Source of the DNA: Gracilariopsis chorda
Taxonomy: Eukaryota; Rhodophyta; Florideophyceae; Gracilariales; Gracilariaceae
DNA: 64,000 nucleotides
Direction: 5' to 3'
Assembly (NCBI GenBank): GCA_003194525.1
Contig: NBIV01000039.1
Location: 248,001-312,000, forward strand
Position 1 is the first letter of the stretch, and each line of letters opens with the position of its first letter. Shown one piece after another: positions 41,020 through 51,850 of the stretch. Position numbers and translations under genes: made by a program. The notes beneath the pieces are model-generated. The model saw only the letters and a list, made by a program, of their open reading frames with translations. It was not told the origin of the DNA and made no database searches.

Positions 41020-44000
41020 ATGGCGGAGGTTGAAGCAGATCGAGAGTGCCGCATTTGCCGCGGCGAGGATGAGCCTGGTCGTCCTTTGCTCCATCCGTGC
41101 CGCTGCTCCGGTTCCATCAAGTTCACCCATGAAGACTGCCTTGTCAACTGGCTAGCACAATCTGGTTCAACGCGATGCGAGTTGTGTAATCATCCCTTCC
41201 GTTTCGAACCTCTCTACCAGCCTAACACCCCTTCTGCCTTGCCCACCCAAGAGTTTCTAGTCGGTATTCTGGCGCTTTTCAAAAAGTCTATCAAGACCGC
41301 CGCCCGCATCGTCCTGGTCTTCACCGTTTGGCTCTTCTTTCTTCCAGTTGGTACTTGTTGGACTTGGTACGCCTTATTTATCACATCACCCACCCAGCTC
41401 CCAGCGCTGCTGGCTTCCAGGGGTCCTACCGCAATTGTCACAGACGCTTTTTACGGTTTTCTGCTATCCGCCGGTATTGTTTTTGTTTTTCTTGGCGTTT
41501 CTTCCTTGCGCGAATACGTCCGACATCTCCCGCAGGACGCTCCAGAAGATGAAGATGAGCAGTTCCATATGTTTCCCGATGATGATCTTGCTCAGGATAT
41601 TAACAACCTCGAAGGCGCCGCAGACGTCCAAGGTGTCGTAGACGTCCAAGCCTTGCTGGACCTCGAGCATGCCCAACGTGATGAAGCAGAGCCTGACAAT
41701 CCTCCTGGTAATCACGACCACCACTCTGGTGATGTGCAACTTCCACATGACGAGGACCTAGACCAAGAACAAGATCTCAACGGAGAACTGGTGGACGAAG
41801 TTGATGAGCTCGTGCGTGATACCTACGACTTCTTTGTTGATGACGACAATGAAAACGAAAATGACGACCCCAACGGCGACCTCGGTTTAGAAGACGAAGA
41901 CGAAGAGCGCAACTCGGAGCGTGATCAAGATGTCATGATTGGCTATCCCGCAGGTGAAAGCGATGGATATGCAAGCAGCAGCGATTACATCGAAGATGAG
42001 GATTTCGACGACGTACTACACCAGCATATGCTTGACAACCATGCTCAACGTGCCGAAATGCTCAACGGGCCTCAAGAGGACGGCCCAGATGAACCAGAAG
42101 ATGAAGACCAGGATCCACGCGGTGATGGCGGAGCTTTGTTTGGTCTCTTTGAACTCGACCCAGATGAAGTACCTCTGGAAGAAGTTGTCGGACTGCGTGG
42201 CCACATACGAAATTTGTTTGATAACGCAGGAACTGTACTCGTCTCCAACGCCGTTTTCCTGGGCATTTTCACACTTATTCCACTCCTTATAGGCCGTCTT
42301 GCTCTCCGCTTGTTTTCCATACAATCATTTCCTACGCAGAGCGTCTCTCTCGGATACATAGCGTCTTTGGTGAGCAACTCTAATGCACCAGTGCTCCCAG
42401 CTGCTACGCCCGGTCGGAATGGGTCCGCGATCTTGACGGCTGCTTCATCTCAGTTTCCAGATAGGGAGAGAACTTCTTCGGTTCCTGTTCTTGGAGAACG
42501 TTTCGCTTTCAATGAGAATTCATATAGCTTTGAAAACCAAAGCATACTGCACGGTGCGGACGATCAAGAGCAACCACTGGTTTCTTACATAGACAACTTC
42601 TTAATAGTTCTTCTTGGATATGGGATGATTGCTTTAGTAGCAGTTGCTTATATTGGGGCGATATCTCTACTGCGACATCGCTATCCAAGACTTGATTCCC
42701 CCATAACCCGCCAGGTTGCCCGAATGCTGCGATACGTTGCAACCTTTATTAAGATCATTGTACTTATTCTATTCGAATTCGGCGTCTTTCCCCTCGGTTG
42801 TGGATGGTGGCTGGATATCTGTACTTTGCAATTATTCGGAGGCACTACCCAGTCCCGGTTCGCATACTGTCGTCAGTCGCCCTGGACATGTACCGGCGGA
42901 CATTGGGTGCTTGGGATTGTGTACATGGCACACATTTCTCTGTTTATATCCCTTTTAAGAGATGTCATTCGGCCAGAGCTGTTGTGGTTCTTGAGGAATC
43001 CTGACGATCCTGAATTTCACCCATTCCGTGAGTTGGTTGAGAAGCCGTTGTCCAGGCACGCGCGGCGGATGTGTCTGAGTGTCATTATCTACGTTCCGCT
43101 CGTCTTGGCCCTTGTTTACGCACCAAGTCAGCTCTGCTTGAAACTTCTTCCTCACGTGTTCCCTTTTCGTTCTGAAGACTTCTCTCACATTCTCATTGAC
43201 GTTCCGTTCGGGAACCTACTTATAGGTCCTCTCATTCGTCTTCTTTATTTTGGGCGACCCGAGGTATCCATGCAAATACTCATATCTGCATGGATTCGTG
43301 GCATATCTGCCTTTCTTGGTATTCAAGATCTTGTCGTTAAAGGTGAGAACGAAAACGAGAACCCTGCTGTTCCGAATCGGTTGGAAGGTGTTCAAGATGG
43401 CATCCCTGGACTACCTCCAGGTGATCCTGGTCCCCTAAACCGCATGTTTGCTCCACAACAAGGTTTAGATTACGCTGAAGGTGTACTAGATCCGGTTGAT
43501 ACAAGCACGGAAGATGAGTACCATGAAGAGAATGAGGGCAGTCGGAAGTATGTCGGCATTCGAGCCGCAGTAATGATATTCGCAGCTTGGGGAACACTGG
43601 TCTTCATTGAAAGTTCACTAATTGCAGTTCCTACAGTTCTTGGAAGATGGTTAATGGGCACAGTTGGCCTTCCTGTTAGACATGACCTTCACCCCTTCCT
43701 GTTGGGTTTGAACGTTCTTCTTGGCGCCGTTAATGGAATCTGCAGACTGGCCAAGTACTTCAAAACCTTGGACACACTGGCTATGATTTCATTAGAGATG
43801 CCTTACCTTCTGCTTGTGGGAAAAGGCACTGTGATTATATCAATATGGTTGGGAGTGATACCGCTGATGACAGGCCTCCTATTTGAACTAATATTGGTCC
43901 CAATCCGTGTATCACATAACGAGACCCCCTACTTCTGCCTTCATCAAGACTGGGCTCTTGGTCTACTATTGTTGAAAGTGTGGTCTTGCATAGCCGCGAG

Positions 44001-44388
44001 CGGTGGGTTTGGAGCGAAGTGGAGGGAAAGAGTACTTCGAGCAAGGGAAGGAGATCTAGCCGGTTTGGATCACAACTTTCTCCGTATCATGAGGGAGGTT
44101 GTGCTACCCGTGTTTCTGTGGGCCCTAACTGCCCTATGTGTGCCTTACTCGATAGCAAAGGGTGTTTTTCCGGCTTTGGGGATTGTGCAATGGGTCTCTG
44201 ATATGGTGTATCGCTATGCTTATTTCACTACCGCATGTTTCTATTGTTCTTTTGAACTACTGCGATACTCTATGTCGGTGTTACGAGACCTGCACGACTC
44301 AATACGTGACGACAAGTATCTTGTAGGAAAACGTCTTTACAACTTTGGTGATAATCACGACGAGGTGGAATTGAGTCAAGAGCAATAA
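41020..44388 (+). CDS. Doa10/MARCH6-like RING-CH E3 ubiquitin ligase
   Basis: 1122 residues in one exon. N-terminal RING-CH finger C10-x2-C13-x13-C27-x1-C29-x7-H37-x2-C40-x12-C53-x2-C56 (C4HC3), reading CRICRGEDEP, CRCSGSIKFTHEDC, CELCNHPF. Then two hydrophobic spans (about 90-170), a long acidic loop rich in Asp and Glu (about 175-390), and at least ten further spans to residue 1090. The family (yeast Doa10, human MARCH6/TEB4, plant SUD1) sits in the ER membrane and ubiquitinates misfolded membrane proteins and sterol-pathway enzymes. The order RING-CH, acidic loop, many spans and total length (about 900-1300) fit. A second acidic loop lies near 785-850. No damage. Confidence 0.93.
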   Translation: MAEVEADRECRICRGEDEPGRPLLHPCRCSGSIKFTHEDCLVNWLAQSGSTRCELCNHPFRFEPLYQPNTPSALPTQEFLVGILALFKKSIKTAARIVLVFTVWLFFLPVGTCWTWYALFITSPTQLPALLASRGPTAIVTDAFYGFLLSAGIVFVFLGVSSLREYVRHLPQDAPEDEDEQFHMFPDDDLAQDINNLEGAADVQGVVDVQALLDLEHAQRDEAEPDNPPGNHDHHSGDVQLPHDEDLDQEQDLNGELVDEVDELVRDTYDFFVDDDNENENDDPNGDLGLEDEDEERNSERDQDVMIGYPAGESDGYASSSDYIEDEDFDDVLHQHMLDNHAQRAEMLNGPQEDGPDEPEDEDQDPRGDGGALFGLFELDPDEVPLEEVVGLRGHIRNLFDNAGTVLVSNAVFLGIFTLIPLLIGRLALRLFSIQSFPTQSVSLGYIASLVSNSNAPVLPAATPGRNGSAILTAASSQFPDRERTSSVPVLGERFAFNENSYSFENQSILHGADDQEQPLVSYIDNFLIVLLGYGMIALVAVAYIGAISLLRHRYPRLDSPITRQVARMLRYVATFIKIIVLILFEFGVFPLGCGWWLDICTLQLFGGTTQSRFAYCRQSPWTCTGGHWVLGIVYMAHISLFISLLRDVIRPELLWFLRNPDDPEFHPFRELVEKPLSRHARRMCLSVIIYVPLVLALVYAPSQLCLKLLPHVFPFRSEDFSHILIDVPFGNLLIGPLIRLLYFGRPEVSMQILISAWIRGISAFLGIQDLVVKGENENENPAVPNRLEGVQDGIPGLPPGDPGPLNRMFAPQQGLDYAEGVLDPVDTSTEDEYHEENEGSRKYVGIRAAVMIFAAWGTLVFIESSLIAVPTVLGRWLMGTVGLPVRHDLHPFLLGLNVLLGAVNGICRLAKYFKTLDTLAMISLEMPYLLLVGKGTVIISIWLGVIPLMTGLLFELILVPIRVSHNETPYFCLHQDWALGLLLLKVWSCIAASGGFGAKWRERVLRAREGDLAGLDHNFLRIMREVVLPVFLWALTALCVPYSIAKGVFPALGIVQWVSDMVYRYAYFTTACFYCSFELLRYSMSVLRDLHDSIRDDKYLVGKRLYNFGDNHDEVELSQEQ

Positions 44389-46284
44389 CGGCAAGCAGAC
44401 ATGTTGTTGAAATAATTCTGGTCAGTGTAAATAGAGCACTTGTAGCACGAAACCTGGACTTCTGTTCTTTTGAGCCAAGGGCTGATGACTAGACTTGCGT
44501 AGAAGAGGTTCAGGGAGCAGTAAATTCTTCGGCTTTCTTGGTTAGATACCATTAGGACCGCATTCGTAATTTCAGCAGTGAAACAATGAGGACAAAGCAG
44601 AGGTAGAAGGATATCCAGTGCCACTGCATGTTAAAAGTCTACCACTGAGCTCTGTGTCCGGCGCGGTCCGTGCTAATCGCAACAAATGAACTGAGATATC
44701 GAAAACCGGTCTCAAGGGGTACTAAGCCCACAACAACGAAGAGGAAAGCTAGAATAGAGATAGAACAGGTCCGATTTGGTTCCTCCAAATACAAATAAAC
44801 ATCACATTACAAAGTCGTAAGGGCCAGAAAACAAGAGTTCAAAGAACGGACTCCGTTCCACGAAGAAACGGAAACGAAGGCCTGGTGGTCTCTGTCCCAT
44901 CAGTAGTCTACAGAGACTCTCTATAGACTATTGATGACGCGCAGGGATACATCCATGTCTCACAATAAGAATGCTCATCATTCAAACATTTGAGCGCTAG
45001 GCGCCTAATTACGACTCCCAGGTTGGGCTCCGACGAGCCCTCTCTGATCCCAAGGCTAAGTTCCCGGAAGCAGACTCCGAAGAAGTTCCTTGGGGCTCGC
45101 TGGCGGTTAGATCTGCAGTTGGGTCTACAAGAGGGAACTTTCAGAGGTCAAGTGGAGATCAGCTTCAGAAGTTAATATCGTATCCTTGGAAATTGGGGAG
45201 CGAAGCCCATACAAACACAAGCACACACACCTTCAAAATGAATCACTGTGTGTATGTATGTATGTTTATGGCGCACGCTACTAGTTCTGAAACCGTGGAA
45301 GGAACTCTTATAAAACAACTTCTCTCTTCGCGAGTATTCCAACAAATCACTTCATGAACCAGCATGTTATGGAGACGTGACGCGTTGCATTGCTTAGGCT
45401 TTTCCTTTCCAGAAACGGGAGAAAACCTCGAACGAAAACATCGAAGTGTAATTGCAGGACTTGGGGAACAAACGACGTGCAACACTATCATGTGGTGGGG
45501 CACATCATCATCATCATCACCATCATAATCATCATGTACCCCACTGTCCGAAACGAAGGGAATCTAGGAGGTTAAAGCTTCTGCCTCTAACAGAATAGAA
45601 GAATCTCGAAGGAAGCGGCTCACCCGGAACTGTGTCTTTTCTTGCTCTGAACTCCGCCGGAGAGAGATGACGAGGGGAAACACCGAGGTCCATCTGGCGC
45701 ACAAATGCATACCTCCTCAGTGATTCTCAACAAGAGAAAAACGAAATGGATCGATGGTCGAATGCGTTTCGGGAGCTCGGTCTCAAGGCAGACGAAAGGG
45801 CAACGAGCCAACGCCTATGATGTCGGAATAGGACTTCGTCTCCACAGCAATGAGCAGTCCAGAATGAGATACGGAGAGTTTGCATCCCTTTAACCTGGTT
45901 ATAAAACGGCGTTTGAATGTGCGCCCTGCAACTCAGGGAATGAAACCTCAAACCAGAACCAAAGCTGGAAATTACCAAGGGCAGATATATGCGTGTGCGT
46001 ATACACTTCCCACGGTGTGAAGAAATGAGTGTCTTCGCTTGACGTAGCATTGGTAGAAGGGTTAGCGGTACCAGGAGTAGAGATTAAAAGGCTAGCAACT
46101 TACCCTTTATACATCTGTACAAGTGATCCACGTTCATCATGATGAGCCGCAACCGTCGTTCCGCGCTCGTTACCACGCTACCCAGGGGTGCTTTTCTTTT
46201 TCATTACTGGGCGGGTGACGCCTGTTAAGATAGATACTGGACAGTATCAGACACACCGTGAGCAGGCGAGTTCCGTTTTTTGTA
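44389..46284. other. Gene-poor interval
   Basis: No gene supported. Contains an (ATC)n microsatellite at about 45503-45535. Open frames here are short and lack motif or composition signals. Confidence 0.45.
45503..45535. repeat. (ATC)n microsatellite, imperfect
   Basis: Ten to eleven CAT/ATC trinucleotides with two point interruptions. Confidence 0.9.
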
Positions 46285-46480
46285 CGAAATTGTATGCACG
46301 ATTGCGGTGAGATCGTCAGATTGTTACTGAGATTGCGTCGAACACGATAGATTGCAACTGGGATTGCAGTAAATTACCCTTGGACGTAAAGAGATTGCAC
46401 TCGGATAGCGCAGATTGCGAGAGGTCTGGCAATTAATTGCCGGATTGCTACAAAGCGGAGCAATCCCATCCCCATCGGAT
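46285..46480. repeat. Cluster of GATTGC motifs (second cluster)
   Basis: At least nine occurrences of (A/G)GATTGC or its complement within 190 bp, spaced mostly 15-25 bp (for example near 46300, 46329, 46350, 46363, 46392, 46412). Same motif as 37815-38355. Confidence 0.7.
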
Positions 46481-47771
46481 TGGTTGCACCCCTGTTCTCA
46501 CGGTGTGTCTGACTTCCCCTCGCTTCCGGCGGGAAGAAGGGAAATGGGTTCGATTTCGAGTCTCCTTGCGAGGTTGGTACTTCACAGACTACTCTACTGC
46601 TCTTCGCACGCGAATTACGTCAGGCTTTTTCCATTTGACCTGAAGTGGAAGTGTTGTATGGCGCCTGAAACCCTGCTTCGGAAGGATACACACACGGTAT
46701 GCGTATCCACGAACAGCCGAGCGCAATCCGTATTGAAATCAGTGATGTGGCGCATGCGCGATCCATTTCTGTGAACACTCGGTGCCAGCCAGATGCACAG
46801 AGATTACTAGTAGAGTGCGTCGAATCGTGTCAAAAGCCACCAGCGCACTGCGCCATGGAGCACTCACAGTGCCATTAGAGGAGAGAGGATTGGGCCCGCC
46901 GCAGATGCGGTATTACGATAAGTCCGTTTCCGGGAATGGTAGATGGCCCCAAGCACATGACGTGTCGAAGGGCAGGCCGTGACCGAATCATCAGCCAGTT
47001 CGCGTGGTGGCGCAGCCAAAAGCCATTTGGCTTCAGCTCCAACGCACGATCGCCTCCAACAAACAACGCCTGGCTCGGCGCATCGCCACAGTGAGTGCTC
47101 CCGCGTCGAGCACCCGATCAACACCGGTCCCACACTCCGGCTCAGAGCTGCCTTGTCCCGTTACTCGACGTTCGATTCCACATTCATCTTACCTCAGCCC
47201 CTTTACTCACTGTATCCCAGGGATACGCGCACCATACCTAACACTACTCAGGTCTAAGCCGCCTTCCGCTGCCCCCCAACACGTATCCGATAGCCCCCGT
47301 CAAAGACATTCAGCCGTGGTCCACCCAATATAGGCTTCCTACCAGCCCTCTCGAAGTGTCCCTGTGCTAAGTACGTGCAACCTCCACCCTCATCTACCCG
47401 CACTTCGCCGGAACTCCACTTACTCCAATCACTCCATGTAAACCGTTCCCGTCAGTCCCTGCTTACTCACTTGCTTTCAAGGCCTCCATCTCCATTCTCT
47501 GGTGAGCACTTCAACGCCCTCACCCCCAGTTCCCGAACAATCCAAATTTCAAATCTTGCCTAAGCCACACTTGTCACTATCACATCCGTTCCTCCACACT
47601 ATTAAACCCAATTCCCCTCCACTTCTTCAAGCTAGCACCCGTAGAAGTAGAGTCTACCGATCCTGTCCATGTCCAGGTCGTTTTCCGCGAAAATATATTC
47701 TCATCAACCGTTCTACATTTCTTCTTCCTTTCTGCCTTCTTTTTCTAGAGAAACAACTTCAACGTCATCAA
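46481..47771. other. Upstream region of the HA-repeat gene
   Basis: No gene supported. From about 47100 the plus strand is strongly CT-rich with few purines, so it is likely the promoter and a long 5' leader of the gene at 47772. Confidence 0.4.
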
Positions 47772-49032
47772 ATGAACTCTACCTCTGACTCCCGCAGCTC
47801 TTTGCATGCTACGTCGACGTCACAACCAACTTCATTAAATCCAACATGGGAGTCTCGGTATCAGGAGCTTCTTAGATGGCGTGCGGAACACGGCGACACT
47901 TGCGTTCCTAAGGCAGAGGGCGCTTTAGGTCGGTGGGTTGCTCGTCAGCGCGAATTGAAAAGAACTGGCAGTAAGTTTGAAACGCAACTTGGCACCCATC
48001 AATACGTTCTGAAAAACTGACACAGATATCCACGCGTCCCTTGCAGAACTTGATCCTGTTCGAGAACAAGCTCTCAATTCCATCAACTTTGTATGGAACA
48101 CCGTAACGGCTATGTGGGAAGAACGCTTTCGGAAACTCAGCGAATGGAAGAAGAAGCATGGTCATTGTGCCGTCCCAATCGCCCAAGGTGAGCTAGGAAC
48201 TTGGGTATCAAAACAACGCCAGCTTCGCAAGCGTGGAAAGCTTTCCAAAGAGAAGGTTGACGCGCTTGACAGTCTAAAATTTACCTGGAGCACAGCAGAA
48301 GCCGATTGGGAGGATAAGTTTAAGCGACTGGTGGAATGGGCTCGAGAGCATGGTCACGCGAGTGTTCCTTTCAACGAAGGTGAACTTGGGTGGTGGGTTA
48401 ATACCCAACGCCAATGCAAAAGGAAGGGCAAGCTTAGTCCATCTAGGGAAAGCCGTTTGGAGTCTTTAGGATTCGTCTGGAACCCGTCAAACTCTCGCTC
48501 ACGGACTTCAAACACCACAGCCACCAGCAATGCTGTTTCCTCTGCAGTGTCTTCAGCTGATACTACGCCGACTTCCACACCTGAGAAACCCGAGAAGAAT
48601 CTGTATCTTCATGATTCTTCAAATATAGTACTCTTTCCGAACGATCTTCCATTCCAAGCGCCATACTTCAAGGACGAGACGGAGCTGTTTCCAGACAATT
48701 TTTCACCTGTATCCGCTGATGTCTTATTCGCTGACATCACTCAACACCCGACCAATGAAGTATTGATACCCCAACCAAGTGAACCGTTCTCCCAAAGCTT
48801 TTGGCCTACATCAATTTTGTCATCGCCGTTGCTAAACGATAGCGCAGCTAACGGCTTCAGTATGCCTCAAAACTTACAAGCCATCCCGTCTGTTCTCGAC
48901 ACTCAAGGTTTCGGAGTGCCAAATCTTTTGCCTTCCCCTGCGGATGATCTTGAGCAATTGTTTGCCCGAGATCATACTTGTTTCCTTGACCAAACCACAA
49001 TTGACTCACTAACATGCGAAGAGCCGCTATGA
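47772..49032 (+). CDS. Protein with three helicase-associated (HA) repeats, two exons
   Basis: Exons 47772-47970 and 48047-49032 (199+986 = 1185 nt, 394 residues); intron 47971-48046 (76 bp) with GTAAGT donor and TTGCAG acceptor. Three repeats of about 60 residues, each starting with an aromatic-rich helix and carrying a H-G-(D/H) and G-(R/T/W)-W-V core: WESRYQELLRWRAEHGD (about 26), MWEERFRKLSEWKKKHGH (about 89), DWEDKFKRLVEWAREHGH (about 153). The family name comes from bacterial helicases, but stand-alone HA arrays abound in algae and diatoms and probably bind nucleic acid. The last 180 residues are Ser/Thr/Pro/Asp-rich and probably disordered, with an acidic end that could activate transcription. 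No helicase core is present. Confidence 0.82.
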
Positions 49033-49855
49033 TTCCTATTACTGTATACTGCTTTTCAACTCAACTGGAACAAATAACTGAACCATAACTACCAAAGTAA
49101 CTATGACTGTCGTTAATAGTACGTCCCATGGAGATGTAGATAATATCGGCATTGCGTCCCTAAACAAACGATGAAGCTAAAAACTCTATGTATTTCGTAC
49201 AAAACGTTTGAGAAGCATCGTTGAGCTGACCAGAAATGACGCAGCAACCCTCACTCCAATAGAATGAGCCTGCCATTACTATGGCAATGTGTTTCACTCC
49301 AGTGCCGACCTAATGTTCAGCTTTGATGCTTCCTCGCCAATTGTACTGTTTCGTAGTTCGAATATGCCGGTGAAAATATGGAAGTAGGACTGGATTGCAC
49401 TGGGAAATAGGAGCGCACGGGTTATCCCTATATCCCTATATACTTCGAGATAGGATACCACCTTTGGTTGCGCTCCATCCAGGGGCACAGTGATAGCTTT
49501 TTAACAGCTTGCATATATCCTGTTGTTTATACAAATGATAGCGACACCAAGTTTTCCGCCAGCAACACAGGGAGCTGAGGATATTACGAAGGGTAACAGA
49601 AAGTCAAACAGAATGATACACTTGTACCGTTCACAAAAAGCTTGAATTGTACACTTTTCAAATGTTCTCCAGATATCTCAGAAACTATTTGATTTTGGCC
49701 TGTGAAATGCTTTGCAATCGCTATGTCGTACTCCGATCCTTAAACTGACCACCCCGCGAGCTTCCACCTTTTTTGTGCCCCCTGTAGCCTTTGAACAACG
49801 CTTCCGATTGCCGCATCACATCTACACGTGTTTCAAGGTCAAAAATGGAAACTAT
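49033..49855. other. Gene-free interval
   Basis: 3' flank of the HA-repeat gene and unassigned DNA. Nothing recognised. Confidence 0.4.
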
Positions 49856-51850
49856 TCAAAATCTTAGCACCGCATACCACGCCGGGCAAAAACTGCAGCC
49901 GTCCTTATAGTTTTGGACAAGTTCGTTTTTTTCATCTGCGACATTCGAGCCAAAACCGACCATTGCTTCTGTTTGATGCCCCGCACTCCACTCTTCACAA
50001 TACTTTCGCAGAGTTCTAGAGAGCGCTTTTTCAGTCATTTTCCCGCACGTTTTTCTTGTTGTGCAACCTTTTTTGCTCGACATTGCCCTTCCTAAGCCTC
50101 TTTCTTTCAAAGTTTTGCCACCCTATGACGCTGTGCTTGAAGCTGAAGTTTCTTCCTCTTTTCAGGTCTATCAGATTCTTGGTTTCGTCCGTCTTCTACC
50201 ATCTGAGAAACCCTTTTGTGTTTTGTTGGTGCTCCAAAATCTAACATGAGTAACGTTAGTTGCGAATAAACGTTTACTAATACCTCTTTGTCCGTCTTCA
50301 TAGGCTTTATTGTATTCATTATGATGCTACTGGCTGCTTCTGCGTTCCGGCGAATTTGGAAAAACTTGTGGCGTACCATCACAAATCTCGTTTTAGTTAC
50401 TAGAATTTGACGACGTTTGCTACACAATTCTGCATCTTTTCATCTTTCTCGAACATATTAAGCTCTATCCTCCACGTTTTCATCCAAATTGACGTTTGCA
50501 ATAACTTTTTGCGGCTCTTCTCGTTATCGCTAAATTCTTTTTGAACTGTAACAGGTTTTTACCTTAAAGCTAGGACTTAATCATTGGATAGAAGATTGTC
50601 TGGTGTGCATAAACTGCAAACAAAAGATTAAATCGGGGTTTACGATTCTCGAGGACTAATAAGAGTCCAAACTGATCTCTAAGGTATAGAAACAACTCTT
50701 GAAATGTTTTACTGGTACGGAAGTTGCAAGATTGGAGTATATGTGAGTTTTTGGTCGCCTTGATAATGATAATACATCGTTGTTTCTCACATTTCACTAA
50801 CTCAGCAAATGCCGTTGCGCGAAGAGTAACCATCCATCGTTGGAAGGTAATAAATAGACCCTATAAAATGTGTTTGAACCAAGGTGGTAACCAGTTACAT
50901 AATCACTTCTAGAATCTGACTATCTATTGAAGAATTTTCTATAACCTTCACGACAGCGTCCGCACGATGCAGTTCGGCTGCTGAAAATCGTGGCAAACTG
51001 CAGCGCTCTTCTTCTTAATTCCAGTAAGAGGTTACATCTAGTGCTGCATTACTTACTTCCCGGCAACCCTATAGAATGGAAGGGCTTTTTTCCCAGATTC
51101 AGAGCACAAAATGACCGTGGTAATGTTTTTGTACACACCTTGCATCTTTTGGGAGACCTTGCATCCGCCCTGGTTTGAAGCTTTCGGGCCATAGGCTTTG
51201 GTTGCTGTGCCCCACATTGCATCTACAGCTGTTTCAATCATTTTTCATATCCAAGGGGGATCATCAAGGAAACCAGGTTTTTTCCAATCTTCCTCACCAC
51301 ATTGAACAAGTTCTGAATGTGTTCGTATTTCCCTCCTTTCAGCTTTGCATTATCTTCTGGATAGTGGGTTTTCAACGTTAAATCTCTATGCCTTGCGCGA
51401 GAGGATCGAACTGCATCGTTTGATGGGACATTATTTTTCCATCCTGTTCTGCAGTGCGCTGCTACGCTAGCCATAAGATATTTCAAAACTTCATTATCAA
51501 CTTCGAATCCGCAGTCTGCTCTCTCTTTCAACCTTTGAACAATCAAACTGTTTTCTTTATGAGTTAAAACTGTTTGGGCTCCTTTGCATGAACATGAGTT
51601 GTCAGTGATCTGTTTGTTTAATCGGTCATACGCTTTGCTGTCGATAAGATGCTTGAGTTTTGATACTGTTCTCTTGCTGAGGTGAGTGGCTGTGACGATA
51701 TTGTGGGTTTTGTGTTTGGTTTTTTGTCTTGCAGCATTACTACAGTGTTTTGTTTCATTTTGTATTGATTTTCTGCCCTGAATCGACTTTTTTTTGAAGT
51801 CTGTGGGCTTGTTTGTTCATCGAGAGAGCCATCATAGAGATGTGTTGAGG
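49856..51850 (-). pseudogene. pogo/CENP-B-like DNA transposon remnant
   Basis: On the minus strand 51238-51546 encodes a CENP-B-type HTH segment (SLIVQRLKERADCGFEVD, then VAAHCRTGWKN and SRARHRDLTLK). The next piece (51053-51241) continues CKVSQKMQGVYKNITTV then CSESGKKALPFYRVAGK, the start of a DDE domain with its GKxxPxxxV pattern. Further left, basic C-terminal fragments (50107-50427, 49856-50110) end in Cys-rich tails. Multiple stops break the frame. The remnant is about 2 kb; its terminal repeats were not found. Confidence 0.55.

Noticed and set aside
44800-45180. Possible rRNA or snRNA piece
   Set aside because: No conserved rRNA or snRNA core sequence could be recognised.
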